Of a stretch of DNA of 37,537 nucleotides, positions 1 through 8,400 are shown piece after piece. Under the pieces are notes generated by a model, which was given only the letters and a program-made list of their open reading frames with translations, did not search any database and was not told the DNA's origin. Made by a program: the position numbers and the translations under genes. How positions within the stretch are numbered: the stretch's first letter is position 1; each line of letters begins with the position of its first letter. Source of the stretch: an uncultured Lachnospiraceae bacterium (GTDB lineage Bacteria; Bacillota; Clostridia; Lachnospirales; Lachnospiraceae); NCBI GenBank assembly GCA_937965795.1, contig CALCMD010000024.1, forward strand, positions 1-37,537. The letters are read 5' to 3'.

Positions 1-773
1 TGAGAAGGATTGCTCAGAAGATGCACCTGACCGATGGCATAGATTTCTTTTACAATTGTAAAACTCGGTTTCATATAGCTGATACTATGCTCAAACTCTT
101 TATTTAACCTTATATGGAAAATAAAGAGCAACAGCGCCGATGCGACCTGCCCTATCACGGTAGCGTAGGCAGCACCCTCTACTCCCATCTCAGGAACCGG
201 TCCCAGCCCATAGATCATAATGGGATCAAGAATGATATTTACAACGGCCCCCACAACCTGACCTATTGTGGAATAAAGAGACCGTCCGGTTGCCTGTAAC
301 AGCTTTTCAAACAAAGAAAAGAAGATGATTCCGAACGAGATCACACAGCAGATCCTCAGATAACTTGTTCCCATAGAAATTACCTGCGGATCTACGGTCT
401 GGGAAGAAATATATGCCTTCACGCCGAAAATTCCAAACAGTAACCATACAACATATATAACTGCTCCCAAAAACAGGCTGTTTCCTGCCACTTTCGCCGC
501 TTTTTTCATATTCCCCTGTCCCAGCGTCATTGCCAGAAGCGCATTGGTTCCTACACCTGTTCCAACACCAATCGCTACCATCAGCATCTGCACCGGGAAT
601 ACCAGTGTCAGTGCATTCAGTGCCGCCTCGCTTCCCACTTTCATATTTCCGACGAAGGCACTGTCCACAATATTATAGACTGCCTGCAATGCCATGGATA
701 AGATCATTGGTATCCCCATTTGCACCATCAGCTTATTTACCGGCATTTCCTTCATTCTGTTACTTTCTGCCAT
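1..773 (-). CDS. MATE family efflux transporter, partial (C-terminus beyond window)
   Basis: Multidrug/toxic-compound exporter of the MATE family, an inner-membrane antiporter using an ion gradient. The frame opens at ATG 773 with AGGAGG about 9 bases upstream and stays open to the window edge (257 codons). It shows the MATE N-terminal pattern: 'MGIPMILSMALQAVYNIVD' followed by a 'FVGN' turn, hydrophobic helices, and the mid-protein 'NIILDPIMIYGLG' and 'GAAYATVIGQ' motifs. The last dozen residues before the edge read AIGQVHLLSNPS, where relatives usually have an IG-x-P helix start. This may be divergence or a frameshift near base 20, and the rest of the gene is not visible. Transcription runs from a strong promoter at 929-957 through two hairpins. 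The family is clear; the substrate is unknown. Confidence 0.85.
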   Translation of the reverse strand, partial: MAESNRMKEMPVNKLMVQMGIPMILSMALQAVYNIVDSAFVGNMKVGSEAALNALTLVFPVQMLMVAIGVGTGVGTNALLAMTLGQGNMKKAAKVAGNSLFLGAVIYVVWLLFGIFGVKAYISSQTVDPQVISMGTSYLRICCVISFGIIFFSLFEKLLQATGRSLYSTIGQVVGAVVNIILDPIMIYGLGPVPEMGVEGAAYATVIGQVASALLLFIFHIRLNKEFEHSISYMKPSFTIVKEIYAIGQVHLLSNPS

Positions 774-799
774 TTTCTAATCCTCCTTGTTTTTCTGCA

Positions 800-846
800 T
801 AAAAAAAGCATGCACTTATCCCATAAGCTGGACTTACGCTGATAAG
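800..846 (-). terminator. Second leader hairpin with T-run ahead of the partial MATE gene
   Basis: Minus-strand GCTTATC and GATAAG (841-846 with 815-820) can pair around a loop that again contains CAGCGTAAGTCCAG, followed after a short TGCATGC by seven T. The repeat GTAGC-NNNN-CAGCGTAARTCCAG matches that in hairpin 1, about 70 bases away. The stem is only six pairs, so termination is less sure than for hairpin 1. Confidence 0.45.
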
Positions 847-865
847 CTACACACTTTTTAGGCAG

Positions 866-920
866 ATATAAAATAAAAAACGAGTAACAAAACTGGATTT
901 ACGCTGGTTTGCTACTCGTT
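866..920 (-). terminator. Leader terminator/attenuator hairpin 1 of the partial MATE gene
   Basis: Read on the minus strand, ACGAGTAGCAAA (908-919) pairs with TTTGTTACTCGT (880-891) with one mismatch, and the second arm is followed directly by TTTTTTATTTTAT. It lies right after the predicted transcription start, so it should act as an intrinsic terminator inside the leader. The loop holds CCAGCGTAAATCCAG. Confidence 0.7.
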
Positions 921-928
921 TGTTTGTA

Positions 929-957
929 ATTATATTTCCTGTTTTAAAAAAAGTCAA
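929..957 (-). promoter_or_regulatory. Sigma-A promoter of the partial MATE gene
   Basis: On the minus strand TTGACT (952-957) is followed after exactly 17 bases by TATAAT (929-934). This near-consensus pair predicts a start about 8 bases before the hairpin at 880-919, leaving a leader of roughly 150 bases ahead of the ATG at 773. Confidence 0.8.
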
Positions 958-1064
958 ACAAAATTTTCTTGCATTTTCCAAATTCAACTCATTTCTTTTA
1001 TGCAAAATGCACAATAATATAGCCATTATCTTATTGTCATTTCCTCAAAACTTTATTTTTAACA

Positions 1065-1094
1065 TTGACTTTTGGAAACCTTATCTGCTAAAAT
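1065..1094 (+). promoter_or_regulatory. Sigma-A promoter of the second MATE gene
   Basis: TTGACT (1065-1070), an 18-base spacer and TAAAAT (1089-1094). The predicted start near 1101 lies immediately upstream of the 1111-1151 hairpin. Confidence 0.7.
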
Positions 1095-1110
1095 AATTTC
1101 GCCAGGCAGC

Positions 1111-1152
1111 AAGCAGCGTAGAATCTTCGGTGGATTTTACGCTGCTTTTTTG
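1111..1152 (+). terminator. Leader terminator/attenuator of the second MATE gene
   Basis: AAGCAGCGTA (1111-1120) pairs perfectly with TACGCTGCTT (1138-1147), with an inner AATC/GATT extension, and is followed by a six-T run. A second copy of TACGCTGC at 1192-1199 could pair with the same left arm and compete with the terminator, which is the usual layout of an attenuator. No convincing leader peptide with a ribosome binding site was found between the hairpin and the gene. Confidence 0.65.
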
Positions 1153-1266
1153 TTGAGTATCAGGCATACTTTTGTGTATCGTGCTTACGCTGCATGTGCG
1201 TAGTTTTTAGGCAGCTTTTCTCTGATAAAGACTCCAAGAAAATCACATAACATGGAGGTTACCCAA

Positions 1267-2727
1267 ATGCAATCAAAACCGCAAACCAACTATCTGGGAG
1301 AAGAAAAAATCCCTAAACTCATGCTTAAATTTTCAATTCCCTGTATCTTATCCCTGCTCGTCAGCGCACTCTACAACATTGTAGACCAGATATTCATTGG
1401 TAACAGTGAATTGAGTGCTTTAGGCAATGCCGCAACTGGTGTGGTATTTCCGATTTTCATTATTGCGCAGGCCTTTGCATGGTGTTTTGGAGATGGCTGC
1501 GCCGCCTATCTTAACATTTGCCAGGGAAAAAAAGATATGGAAAATGCACCTGTTTGTATCGGGAGCGGTATTACTATTACTTTATTGACGAGTATTGTTC
1601 TGTTGGCAATATTCTTTCCACTCAAAACACAGCTTTTGACGTTGTTTGGAGCATCAGAGAACAGTATCGGCATGGCAATCGAGTATTTTAATATCATTCT
1701 TGTGTTCTTTCCGATTTTTATGCTGATGAATATGATGAACGCTGTGATACGAGCTGATGGTAGTCCGGCAAGTTCTATGGCGTCTATGCTTGCAGGAGCC
1801 ATTGTAAACATCATTCTTGATCCAGTATTTATTTTGGGGCTTCATTGGGGAATGAAAGGCGCCGCTCTTGCAACTGTAATCGGTCAAACCGTATCTTTTG
1901 TGATTAGCGCGATATATTTCTTTCACACAAAGACATTCCGATTAACATGGAAAAATTTTGTTCCTAAATTCAGCATATTCTTGATAGCTCTGAAATTAGG
2001 TGTGTCCTCTTTTATTACGCAGATGACAATCGTGATTATTTCATTGGTCTGCAACATGACACTGGCAAAATATGGCGCGCTTTCCCATTATGGAATTGAT
2101 ATCCCAATTGCCATTATCGGTATTGAAAGTAAGGTGTTCACTGTTGTAATCAACCTTGTTGTCGGTATTATTTTAGGCTGCCAGCCGATTATCAGTTATA
2201 ACTATGGGGCTAAAAATTATGAGCGTGTAAAATTAACGTATCGGTATGTTCTAACCGCAACAATTGTGATCGCACTTGCAGCTACGTTACTGTTTGAATT
2301 TGCCCCGGACTTGGTTGTCGGTATGTTCGGACAGCCTACAAACATTCCAAATCCGAAAGATTATTGGCAGTTTGCAGAAATGACATTCCGCATTTTCCTG
2401 TCATTCGTTATTTTTACCTGCACCATTAAAATGACTTCTATTTTCTTTCAGGCAGTCGGCAAACCTATTCATGCGATTATTTCGTCAATTACCAGAGATA
2501 TTATTTGTTTCGTGCCAATGGTTATGATTCTTCCCCGGTTCCTCGGAATTGAAGGTATTCTTTACGCAGCCCCGATAGCAGATTTTATTGCTATCATTGT
2601 AGCTGTCACTATGACAGTAAGTTTTATGCGGTCATTGAGGAAAGATACCCCGCTTGCAGAATCTGCGAAACCTGTACTTGAAACATCTAAGCAAGGAAGG
2701 GAGTATCCCAAAAGCCCCCGCAAATAG
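1267..2727 (+). CDS. MATE family efflux transporter
   Basis: Full-length MATE exporter of about 486 residues with 12 predicted hydrophobic helices. It has the N-terminal pattern 'LMLKFSIPCILSLLVSALYNIVDQIFIGN', split here as LKFSIPCILSLL then YNIVDQIFIGN, plus NIILDPVFILGL and GAALATVIGQ in the first half and a matching second half (LGCQPIISYNYGAKNYERV). I place the start at ATG 1267, because the upstream ATG at 1252 overlaps the GGAGG that serves 1267 at 8 bases. Its AT-richer codon use differs from the GC-richer tsf/rpsB next door, and its leader and 3' flank look imported, so horizontal acquisition is likely. It may be induced by attenuation. The protein is related to, but not a recent copy of, the divergent MATE gene. 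The substrate is unknown. Confidence 0.9.
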   Translation: MQSKPQTNYLGEEKIPKLMLKFSIPCILSLLVSALYNIVDQIFIGNSELSALGNAATGVVFPIFIIAQAFAWCFGDGCAAYLNICQGKKDMENAPVCIGSGITITLLTSIVLLAIFFPLKTQLLTLFGASENSIGMAIEYFNIILVFFPIFMLMNMMNAVIRADGSPASSMASMLAGAIVNIILDPVFILGLHWGMKGAALATVIGQTVSFVISAIYFFHTKTFRLTWKNFVPKFSIFLIALKLGVSSFITQMTIVIISLVCNMTLAKYGALSHYGIDIPIAIIGIESKVFTVVINLVVGIILGCQPIISYNYGAKNYERVKLTYRYVLTATIVIALAATLLFEFAPDLVVGMFGQPTNIPNPKDYWQFAEMTFRIFLSFVIFTCTIKMTSIFFQAVGKPIHAIISSITRDIICFVPMVMILPRFLGIEGILYAAPIADFIAIIVAVTMTVSFMRSLRKDTPLAESAKPVLETSKQGREYPKSPRK

Positions 2728-2898
2728 CACATTCACGCCACTTACAGGGGTTCTCATTCTTATCGCTATACGCCTGATTTCGACAAATTTCCATGCGACT
2801 GTTGCCAACCTCGCCTTCGCCTTTCAGGCTTGGTGAGGTTGGCAACGCTGCATAGCTTCCAACATACGGTTCATCTGCGTCCTGCGGACTTGATTCAC
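2687..2898 (-). pseudogene. Protein-like remnant frame downstream of tsf
   Basis: On the minus strand, in the +1 frame relative to tsf, an open frame runs from the tsf stop to TAG at 2687-2689. It includes the segments DADEPYVGSYAALP, NSRMEICRNQAYSD and NPCKWRECAICGGFWD. The composition (two CxxC-like cysteine pairs, Trp, charged residues) looks protein-like rather than random. There is no start codon or ribosome binding site at its head, and it overlaps the 3' end of the MATE gene in antisense. I read it as the tail of a gene carried on an inserted segment. This rests on appearance only, so confidence is low. Confidence 0.3.
2801..2846. repeat. Perfect 12-bp inverted repeat between the MATE gene and tsf
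   Basis: GTTGCCAACCTC (2801-2812) is exactly complementary to GAGGTTGGCAAC (2835-2846), with a further GCC/GGC pair inside. There is no T-run on either side, so it is not a classical intrinsic terminator. It sits between convergently transcribed genes and could still block read-through, or be a mobile-element-associated hairpin. Confidence 0.7.
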
Positions 2899-3840
2899 CT
2901 AGTTTCCTGCCATCTGTTTTGCAACTTCCTCCGCAAAGTTCTCTTCCTTCTTCTCCAGACCCTCTCCTGTCTCGAAACGAACGAATCCTTTCACTGTGAT
3001 CTTTGCGCCGTTTGCCTTTGCTACTTCCTCTACATACTTCTCAACAGACTGCTTTCCGTCCTCTGCCTTTACATATACCTGGTCGAGCAGACAGATTTCT
3101 TTCATCTCTTTGTTGATACGTCCGTTGATCATGCCCTGGATAACCTTCTCAGGCTTCTGGGACTCCTTCGGGTCGTTCATGATCTGTGCCATGAGAATTT
3201 CTTTCTCATGTGCGATAAACTCCTCGCTAACCTCGCTTCTGTTGGTGTACTGCGGCTTCAGGGCTGCTACCTGCATGGCCACGTTCTTTGCCATCTCTTT
3301 TACAGCGTCATTTACGACATCTGTCTCTACGTCAACGAGAACGCCGATCTTTCCGCCCATATGCGTATAGGAAGCCACGAAACCGTTCTCCTCTTTCACC
3401 TGTGCGAAACGGCGGATGTTCATATTTTCGCCGATAACTGCGATCTGATGAGCCAGTTCTTCCGCTACTGTAGCAGACTCGCTGTAAGTCCACTCTTCTG
3501 CCAGGAATCCTTCTACGTCAGCAGCCTCTGTCGTCAGAGCCTGTGCCGCTACCTGTTCTACATATGCCTGGAACTTTTCATTCTTGGCAACGAAGTCTGT
3601 CTCAGCGTTTACCTCAACAGCGACAGCTTTCTTATCATCCTCGGAAACCTTCAGCATAACGATACCTTCTGCCGCGATTCTTCCTGCTTTCTTCTGAGCG
3701 GTAGCCAGTCCCTTTTCTCTCAGGAACTCAACTGCTTTATCCATATCGCCGTCTGTAGCTGTAAGAGCCTTCTTGCAGTCCATCATGCCGGCGCCTGTCA
3801 TTTCACGTAATTCTTTTACCATCTTTGCTGTAATAGCCAT
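2899..3840 (-). CDS. tsf: Translation elongation factor Ts
   Basis: EF-Ts, the guanine-nucleotide exchange factor that recycles EF-Tu in the cytoplasm. The protein has about 313 residues. The N-terminal UBA-like domain reads ITAKMVKELREMTGAGMMDC, and the EF-Tu-contact motif TDFVAKNE is present around residue 80, followed by the dimerisation core. I start at ATG 3840, which has GGAGGG at a normal distance; a TTG two codons earlier is also in frame. It follows rpsB after 28 bases in the usual rpsB-tsf operon. No terminator is visible after the stop; the sequence passes straight into the foreign-looking segment ending at the second MATE gene. Confidence 0.98.
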   Translation of the reverse strand: MAITAKMVKELREMTGAGMMDCKKALTATDGDMDKAVEFLREKGLATAQKKAGRIAAEGIVMLKVSEDDKKAVAVEVNAETDFVAKNEKFQAYVEQVAAQALTTEAADVEGFLAEEWTYSESATVAEELAHQIAVIGENMNIRRFAQVKEENGFVASYTHMGGKIGVLVDVETDVVNDAVKEMAKNVAMQVAALKPQYTNRSEVSEEFIAHEKEILMAQIMNDPKESQKPEKVIQGMINGRINKEMKEICLLDQVYVKAEDGKQSVEKYVEEVAKANGAKITVKGFVRFETGEGLEKKEENFAEEVAKQMAGN

Positions 3841-3868
3841 TTTCAATTCCCTCCGTGATTCTGATATC

Positions 3869-4606
3869 TTACTCCTCGGTTGCCTCTGCCGTTTCCTCAG
3901 CAGCTTCTTCTACTTCTGCCTCAGCGCCCTGATTTGCCTCGATAACTGCGTCTGCCATCTTGGAAACGATTAATTTTACGGCTCTGATCGCATCGTCATT
4001 TCCAGGGATTACATAATCCAGCTCTTCCGGGTCACAGTTTGTATCACAGATACCGATCAGAGGAATTCCCAGAGTATGAGCTTCCTGTACACAGATTCTT
4101 TCTTTCTTCGGGTCTACTACGAAAATAGCGTCCGGAAGCTTCTTCATTTCCTTGATGCCGCCCAGATTTTTCTGAAGCTTATCCATCTCTTTCTTTAATG
4201 CGATTACTTCTTTCTTCGGAAGAACGTCAAAGGTTCCGTCCTCCTGCATTGCCTCAATATCTTTTAAGCGTTTTACTCTGCTCTGGATGGTCTTGAAGTT
4301 TGTCAGCATACCGCCTAACCATCTCTCGTTTACATAGAACATGTCGCAGCGCTCTGCCTCTGCCTTTACAGCGTCCTGCGCCTGCTTCTTGGTTCCCACG
4401 AAAAGAATCGTGCCGCCCTCTGCTGCAATGTCAGAAACCGCCTTATATGCTGTATCTACCATTCCTACGGATTTCTGTAAGTCGATGATATAGATTCCGT
4501 TTCTCTCTGTGTAGATGTACGGAGCCATCTTAGGGTTCCATCTTCTTGTCTGATGTCCAAAATGAACACCTGCCTCCAGTAACTGCTTCATTGAAATTAC
4601 ACTCAT
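3869..4606 (-). CDS. rpsB: 30S ribosomal protein S2
   Basis: Ribosomal protein S2, required for late assembly of the small subunit and for mRNA binding. The 245 residues begin MSVISMKQLLEAGVHFGHQT and carry the family motifs RRWNPKMAPYIYTERNGIYIIDL, split as RRWNPKM then ERNGIYIIDL, WLGGMLTN and GICDTNCDP. The C-terminus is a Glu/Ala-rich acidic tail, a common clostridial feature. Start ATG 4606 has AAAGGAG at a good distance. First gene of the rpsB-tsf operon, driven from the promoter at 4715-4743 with a leader of about 100 bases. Confidence 0.98.
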   Translation of the reverse strand: MSVISMKQLLEAGVHFGHQTRRWNPKMAPYIYTERNGIYIIDLQKSVGMVDTAYKAVSDIAAEGGTILFVGTKKQAQDAVKAEAERCDMFYVNERWLGGMLTNFKTIQSRVKRLKDIEAMQEDGTFDVLPKKEVIALKKEMDKLQKNLGGIKEMKKLPDAIFVVDPKKERICVQEAHTLGIPLIGICDTNCDPEELDYVIPGNDDAIRAVKLIVSKMADAVIEANQGAEAEVEEAAEETAEATEE

Positions 4607-4714
4607 GTTTTTTCTCCTTTTTGGTTTTTCTTCCGCATGCTTTTACTCCCTGGGAGACCGCTTCCCGGCACCTTCCCCGGAATCCGCACTGCGTGATTCA
4701 TTTTTGCCTCTGGT

Positions 4715-4743
4715 AGTATACCACAGGAAAATGGCAGATTCAA
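4715..4743 (-). promoter_or_regulatory. Sigma-A promoter of rpsB-tsf
   Basis: Minus-strand TTGAAT (4738-4743), a 17-base spacer and TATACT (4715-4720). The leader to the rpsB ATG is about 100 bases; I see no clear S2-binding mimic in it. Confidence 0.7.
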
Positions 4744-4780
4744 GCAGTTTCGAAATTTTTCTCCAAAATCTCCGTCCCGT

Positions 4781-5305
4781 TCACTTTTTCATCTTCCCAT
4801 TCTCAAAGTTCCGCAGGAGCACACTCCCAGCCCATCCCGCCGCAATTCCGATCAGGGCGCCAGCCAGCACGTCCGACGGATAGTGGACATAAAGATACAT
4901 GCGTGAAAAAGCCAGAAGAACCGCCAGGATCAACGCCGGAATCCACAGACGGTTTCTGCCGAAATACAGCGCTGACGCCGATGCAAAGGCCGCCGCCGTA
5001 TGGCCGGACGGAAAGGAATAATCCAAAGGTCTGGCAATCAAAAGCTCAATCATCGTATTTACTTCATAGGGGCGGGTACGTGCCACCAGCGGCTTTAAAA
5101 TCACATTGCACAAAAGCGCTTCCAGCGCCAGGCTGACTGCCAGAATCCCTCCCACTCTTCGCGTTTTGGGAATAACAAGCAGTACAAACGCACAGAAAAT
5201 CCAGAGAATCCCGTAATCCCCAAGCCGTGTAATCCACGGCATTACAGCGTCAAACAGATCATTCCGGAAATATGTTTGCATAAAATCTAAAATGGAAATA
5301 TCCAT
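4781..5305 (-). CDS. PAP2-family membrane phosphatase
   Basis: A 174-residue integral membrane acid phosphatase. All three PAP2 signature blocks are present: K71-x6-RP (KPLVARTRP), P99-S-G-H102, and S134-R-x5-H141-x3-D145 (SRMYLYVHYPSD). Five or six hydrophobic helices surround them, so the catalytic site should face outward. Proteins of this size often act on undecaprenyl pyrophosphate or lipid phosphates; the substrate here is inference. The ATG at 5305 has GGGGAGG about 10 bases upstream. It is transcribed separately from the downstream rpsB promoter. Confidence 0.9.
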   Translation of the reverse strand: MDISILDFMQTYFRNDLFDAVMPWITRLGDYGILWIFCAFVLLVIPKTRRVGGILAVSLALEALLCNVILKPLVARTRPYEVNTMIELLIARPLDYSFPSGHTAAAFASASALYFGRNRLWIPALILAVLLAFSRMYLYVHYPSDVLAGALIGIAAGWAGSVLLRNFENGKMKK

Positions 5306-5369
5306 TCTCTTATCCTCCCCTTTCGTGGCAGATTCGTTTCTTTTCGAATCGTATTTTAGAGTCCGGATT

Positions 5370-5375
5370 ATTATA
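5370..5375 (-). promoter_or_regulatory. Extended -10 promoter of the PAP2 gene
   Basis: Minus-strand TG-T-TATAAT, an extended -10 element, lies 65 bases ahead of the ATG. No good -35 hexamer is seen at the proper distance, which extended -10 promoters can tolerate. Confidence 0.5.
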
Positions 5376-5401
5376 ACATACTTTTTACAGTTAGAAACAG
5401 A

Positions 5402-5438
5402 AGAATCGGCGCCGTGCGAAAATCCCGCAGCGCCGATT
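5402..5438 (-). terminator. Terminator of the giant Ig-like repeat gene
   Basis: GAATCGGCGC and GCGCCGATTC form a perfect 10-bp stem, followed on the minus strand by TTCTGTTTC. It lies about 40 bases after the stop of the 10-kb gene. The T-tract is imperfect but the stem is very stable. Confidence 0.75.
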
Positions 5439-5477
5439 CCATATTGGAAAGTTTTCTATCTTTCCTCTGCTTATTTC

Positions 5478-8400
5478 TTATCGAAATGCCCGCACATAGG
5501 TGTTTGTGGTATTGACATTCGATTTTACCCTGAATTTGAATAACCTGATCTGCGACCGTTTTACATATCCGATCGCCCCGTTCGTAAATACGACCTGGTA
5601 ATACCCGTTGATCTTCTGACTGTTCAGAATGAGCTTCGTATTCTTCATCAGCCTTCCGATGCGCTTTCCGTTTCCTGTCGCATCGCTGTAGATATAGGTC
5701 AGCGTCTTTGTCTTTGCCGTCCGGTACAGGGTAACCTGCGGCGCCGAGCTTACTTTTCCATTGTTTTTATTCTTCTTTGGCTTTGTCGCAACACCGTAAC
5801 GGAATTCCCGATCCAATTTTACGCAGTCCGCCGCTACATAACCGGTTCCCAGAGAACCTGTGCCATAGCGGATCTGATAATAGCCGCCGCTCTGCCCGGT
5901 GACAAGCACTCTCGTTCCAGTCGGAGCTACTGTGTTTGCTCCGTAGCCAGGACCTGTATAGATCCACGTGGTTGAGGAGATTTCTCCGTTTGAGGCGTTA
6001 TCCCCGCTTGTCGTTCCTCCGGAGGTCACAGATACATAAGCAGACCTTACGTATGCGTAGCCGCCGTTGTAACGGATCTTATACCATTCGCCTACTGTAT
6101 CCACAATCGTCACGGACGTACCTCTTGCATACTGCCCAAGCTGTATGCCCTGGAGACTTGCCGTGCTGCGGATAAACAGAGCGTCTGCCGTCGTCACACC
6201 ATATTTGATTTCCGGTTTCTGCTTTTTGCCTGCTTTTACAGTCAGCCTGCACTTCGCTTCGTATCCGTTTGCCGTGATGGCAGTAATGGTCGTTTTTCCT
6301 TTCTTTTTGCAGGTAACAATACCAAACTCATCGACCGATGCAACAGTCGGGTCGGAGCTGGTCCAGTAGACTACTTTATTGTACGCGTCTGCCGGCAGCA
6401 CCGTTGCGCCAAGCCTGAACATCTTGCCTTCTTTCCTTGTCAGCTTTGTTTTATTCAGCGTAATGCCTGTCGTCACCTGTCTGACATTGACTCTCACTTT
6501 ATCGCTGACAACGCCAAAGTGATTGTCTTTTGCAGTGATCGTAATATAACAATTTCCGCTTCCTACTGTCACAATTCGTTCCGTATAAGTATCATAATAT
6601 GCCACTTTTGGATTGCTGGTCGTCCAGACAACTTCCTTTTCCGTCGTGTAATCCGGATTGAACTGGTAGTCGATCTGAATTTTTTTGCCATTATAGCTGG
6701 TAATATTGTGTTTATCCAGGGTAACTGCATAGGGAGCTGCAATCACTTTCACCAGAATCTCTGCCCGCATACCGTTGTATGCTGTTGCGTACACCCATGT
6801 CTCTCCAATCGCTTTTGCATGGATCTTCCCGTAGCTGTCCACAGACAGGATTGCATCATTGCTGACACTCCATGTCACCTTTGTGTCTGCCGGAACGGTT
6901 TCCCCTCCATTGAATACCGGGGAGAGGGTATAATCCTCGTTCAGGTAGAGGGTCGTCCTGTCCTTTTCAAACCTTACGTCCTTGACTGCGGTTTTGATAT
7001 AAACCAGAGCTTCTGCCGTATAAATGCTTCCGTCCGCCATTTCCATAGACACTGTGACAGTTACCAGCCCTGCCGGGGCATCTTTCGCTACCGTGGCGAC
7101 TCCTTTGGAGTCTACCGTCACATAAGGGCTGTCGGATGCCCATGTGATTTTGCCCTCTATCGCGTCTTCCGGTGACAGCTTCGTCTCAAAGGCAATGGAC
7201 GTTCCCGGATATACCTCGGAACGTTCCGGCGTCATGGAAAGGGAGATGCCATCTCCGCCCACAACGATCTGGATCATGCCGACTGCCGGCGTTCCATAGC
7301 CGTCAGCGCCGTACCCGCCGCTCAGGCATTTTGCATAAATATAGGTCATTCCTTTTCCTGTTGCCGTTACTTTTCCGTTCTCATCTACAACTGCAACCGA
7401 TTCATCCTCGCTTCCCCACAGGAGCGTCTTGTCATAGGCGTTCTGTGGTTCGATTACTGCTTTTAGCTGGATGGTCTCCCCAATCCGTTTTGCATAGATT
7501 GTCTCTGCCGAATCGGTATCCACTCTTCTGACTTCCACGGTCTCAACCGGGGCTTTTACGAGTACCTCCGCACGTGCGAATGCGTCATGCTCCTGGCCTT
7601 TTTCATCCACCCAGCGGATGGTTCCTTTCACATAAGTGAAGCCTCCGCTGACTGCCGTGATCTTCCCTTCAGAATCGATGGATGCGATTTCCGGATCGTC
7701 GGATTCCCATGTGATGCCCGTATACTCCGCATTTGCAGGTACCGGTGCCGCTGAGATAAATGCACTCTGCCCCTTCCAGAGCTCATAACGGGTTTCTGAA
7801 AGCTCCACACCGTTTACACTCTGTTTTACGGTTATTTTTATCTTGGCACGCAGTCCGTTATAGGCCGCCGCATAAATGTATGTGGTTCCCGGCGCTTTTG
7901 CCGTTACAATGCCGGTAGCATTCACAGAAGCCACATTCTCATTCCCACTGGTCCAGATGAGCGCCGTATCATATGGCAGCGAGTTTCCGCCGTTCCATTT
8001 CACGTATCCGCTCAGATCATCGGTATTTCCCGTATAGATTATCATCTCGTCTTCTGTAAATTCTATGCTCTCTGCATCCTGTAAAGCTGTTACTGTAAGT
8101 TTTGCAGAAGCAGTCAGCTCACCGACCGTTGTAGTTCCTGTAATAATGAACCGGCCTGCTTGTAACGGGGTAAAGCTGATGCTGTCATAGTTCTGTGTGA
8201 GGATATAGTCGGTATTTTCTGTTGCTTCCTGTCCGTCCAAAGTCACCGTATAGGTAACCTCTGCATTCTTCGGAGCTTTGATTACGCCAACCTGTATGGT
8301 TTCTTCTGTCACCAGCTCTGCCATTGTCTCTTCAAATGCCAGGGAAGTCCTTCCATAAACGGTAACAAGGAAAGCCATCTCCGATCCATCCGGCGCGGCG

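Larger units (their letters stand above)
774..1266. other. Divergent leader region between two MATE genes
   Basis: About 490 bases without a gene. It holds back-to-back promoters (929-957 on the minus strand, 1065-1094 on the plus strand) and terminator-like hairpins in both leaders. The word CAGCGTAA or its complement TTACGCTG recurs near 832, 900, 1136 and 1191, with a related CAGCGTAG at 1113. The word TTTTTAGGCAG occurs near 855 and 1205. The middle part (960-1060) is AT-rich and shows nothing else. Confidence 0.6.

Noticed and set aside
810..845. Short plus-strand peptide MHLSHKLDLR as an antibiotic-type leader peptide
   Set aside because: There is no ribosome binding site or promoter before it on the plus strand, and the region is better explained as the minus-strand MATE leader.
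1267..2727. The two MATE genes as a recent duplication
   Set aside because: The proteins share only family motifs, and base composition and lengths of loops differ, so they are distant paralogues.
2830..3810. Open frame of 326 codons on the plus strand opposite tsf
   Set aside because: It is the mirror of tsf codon usage, is rich in Cys and Leu with no domain, and lacks a ribosome binding site.
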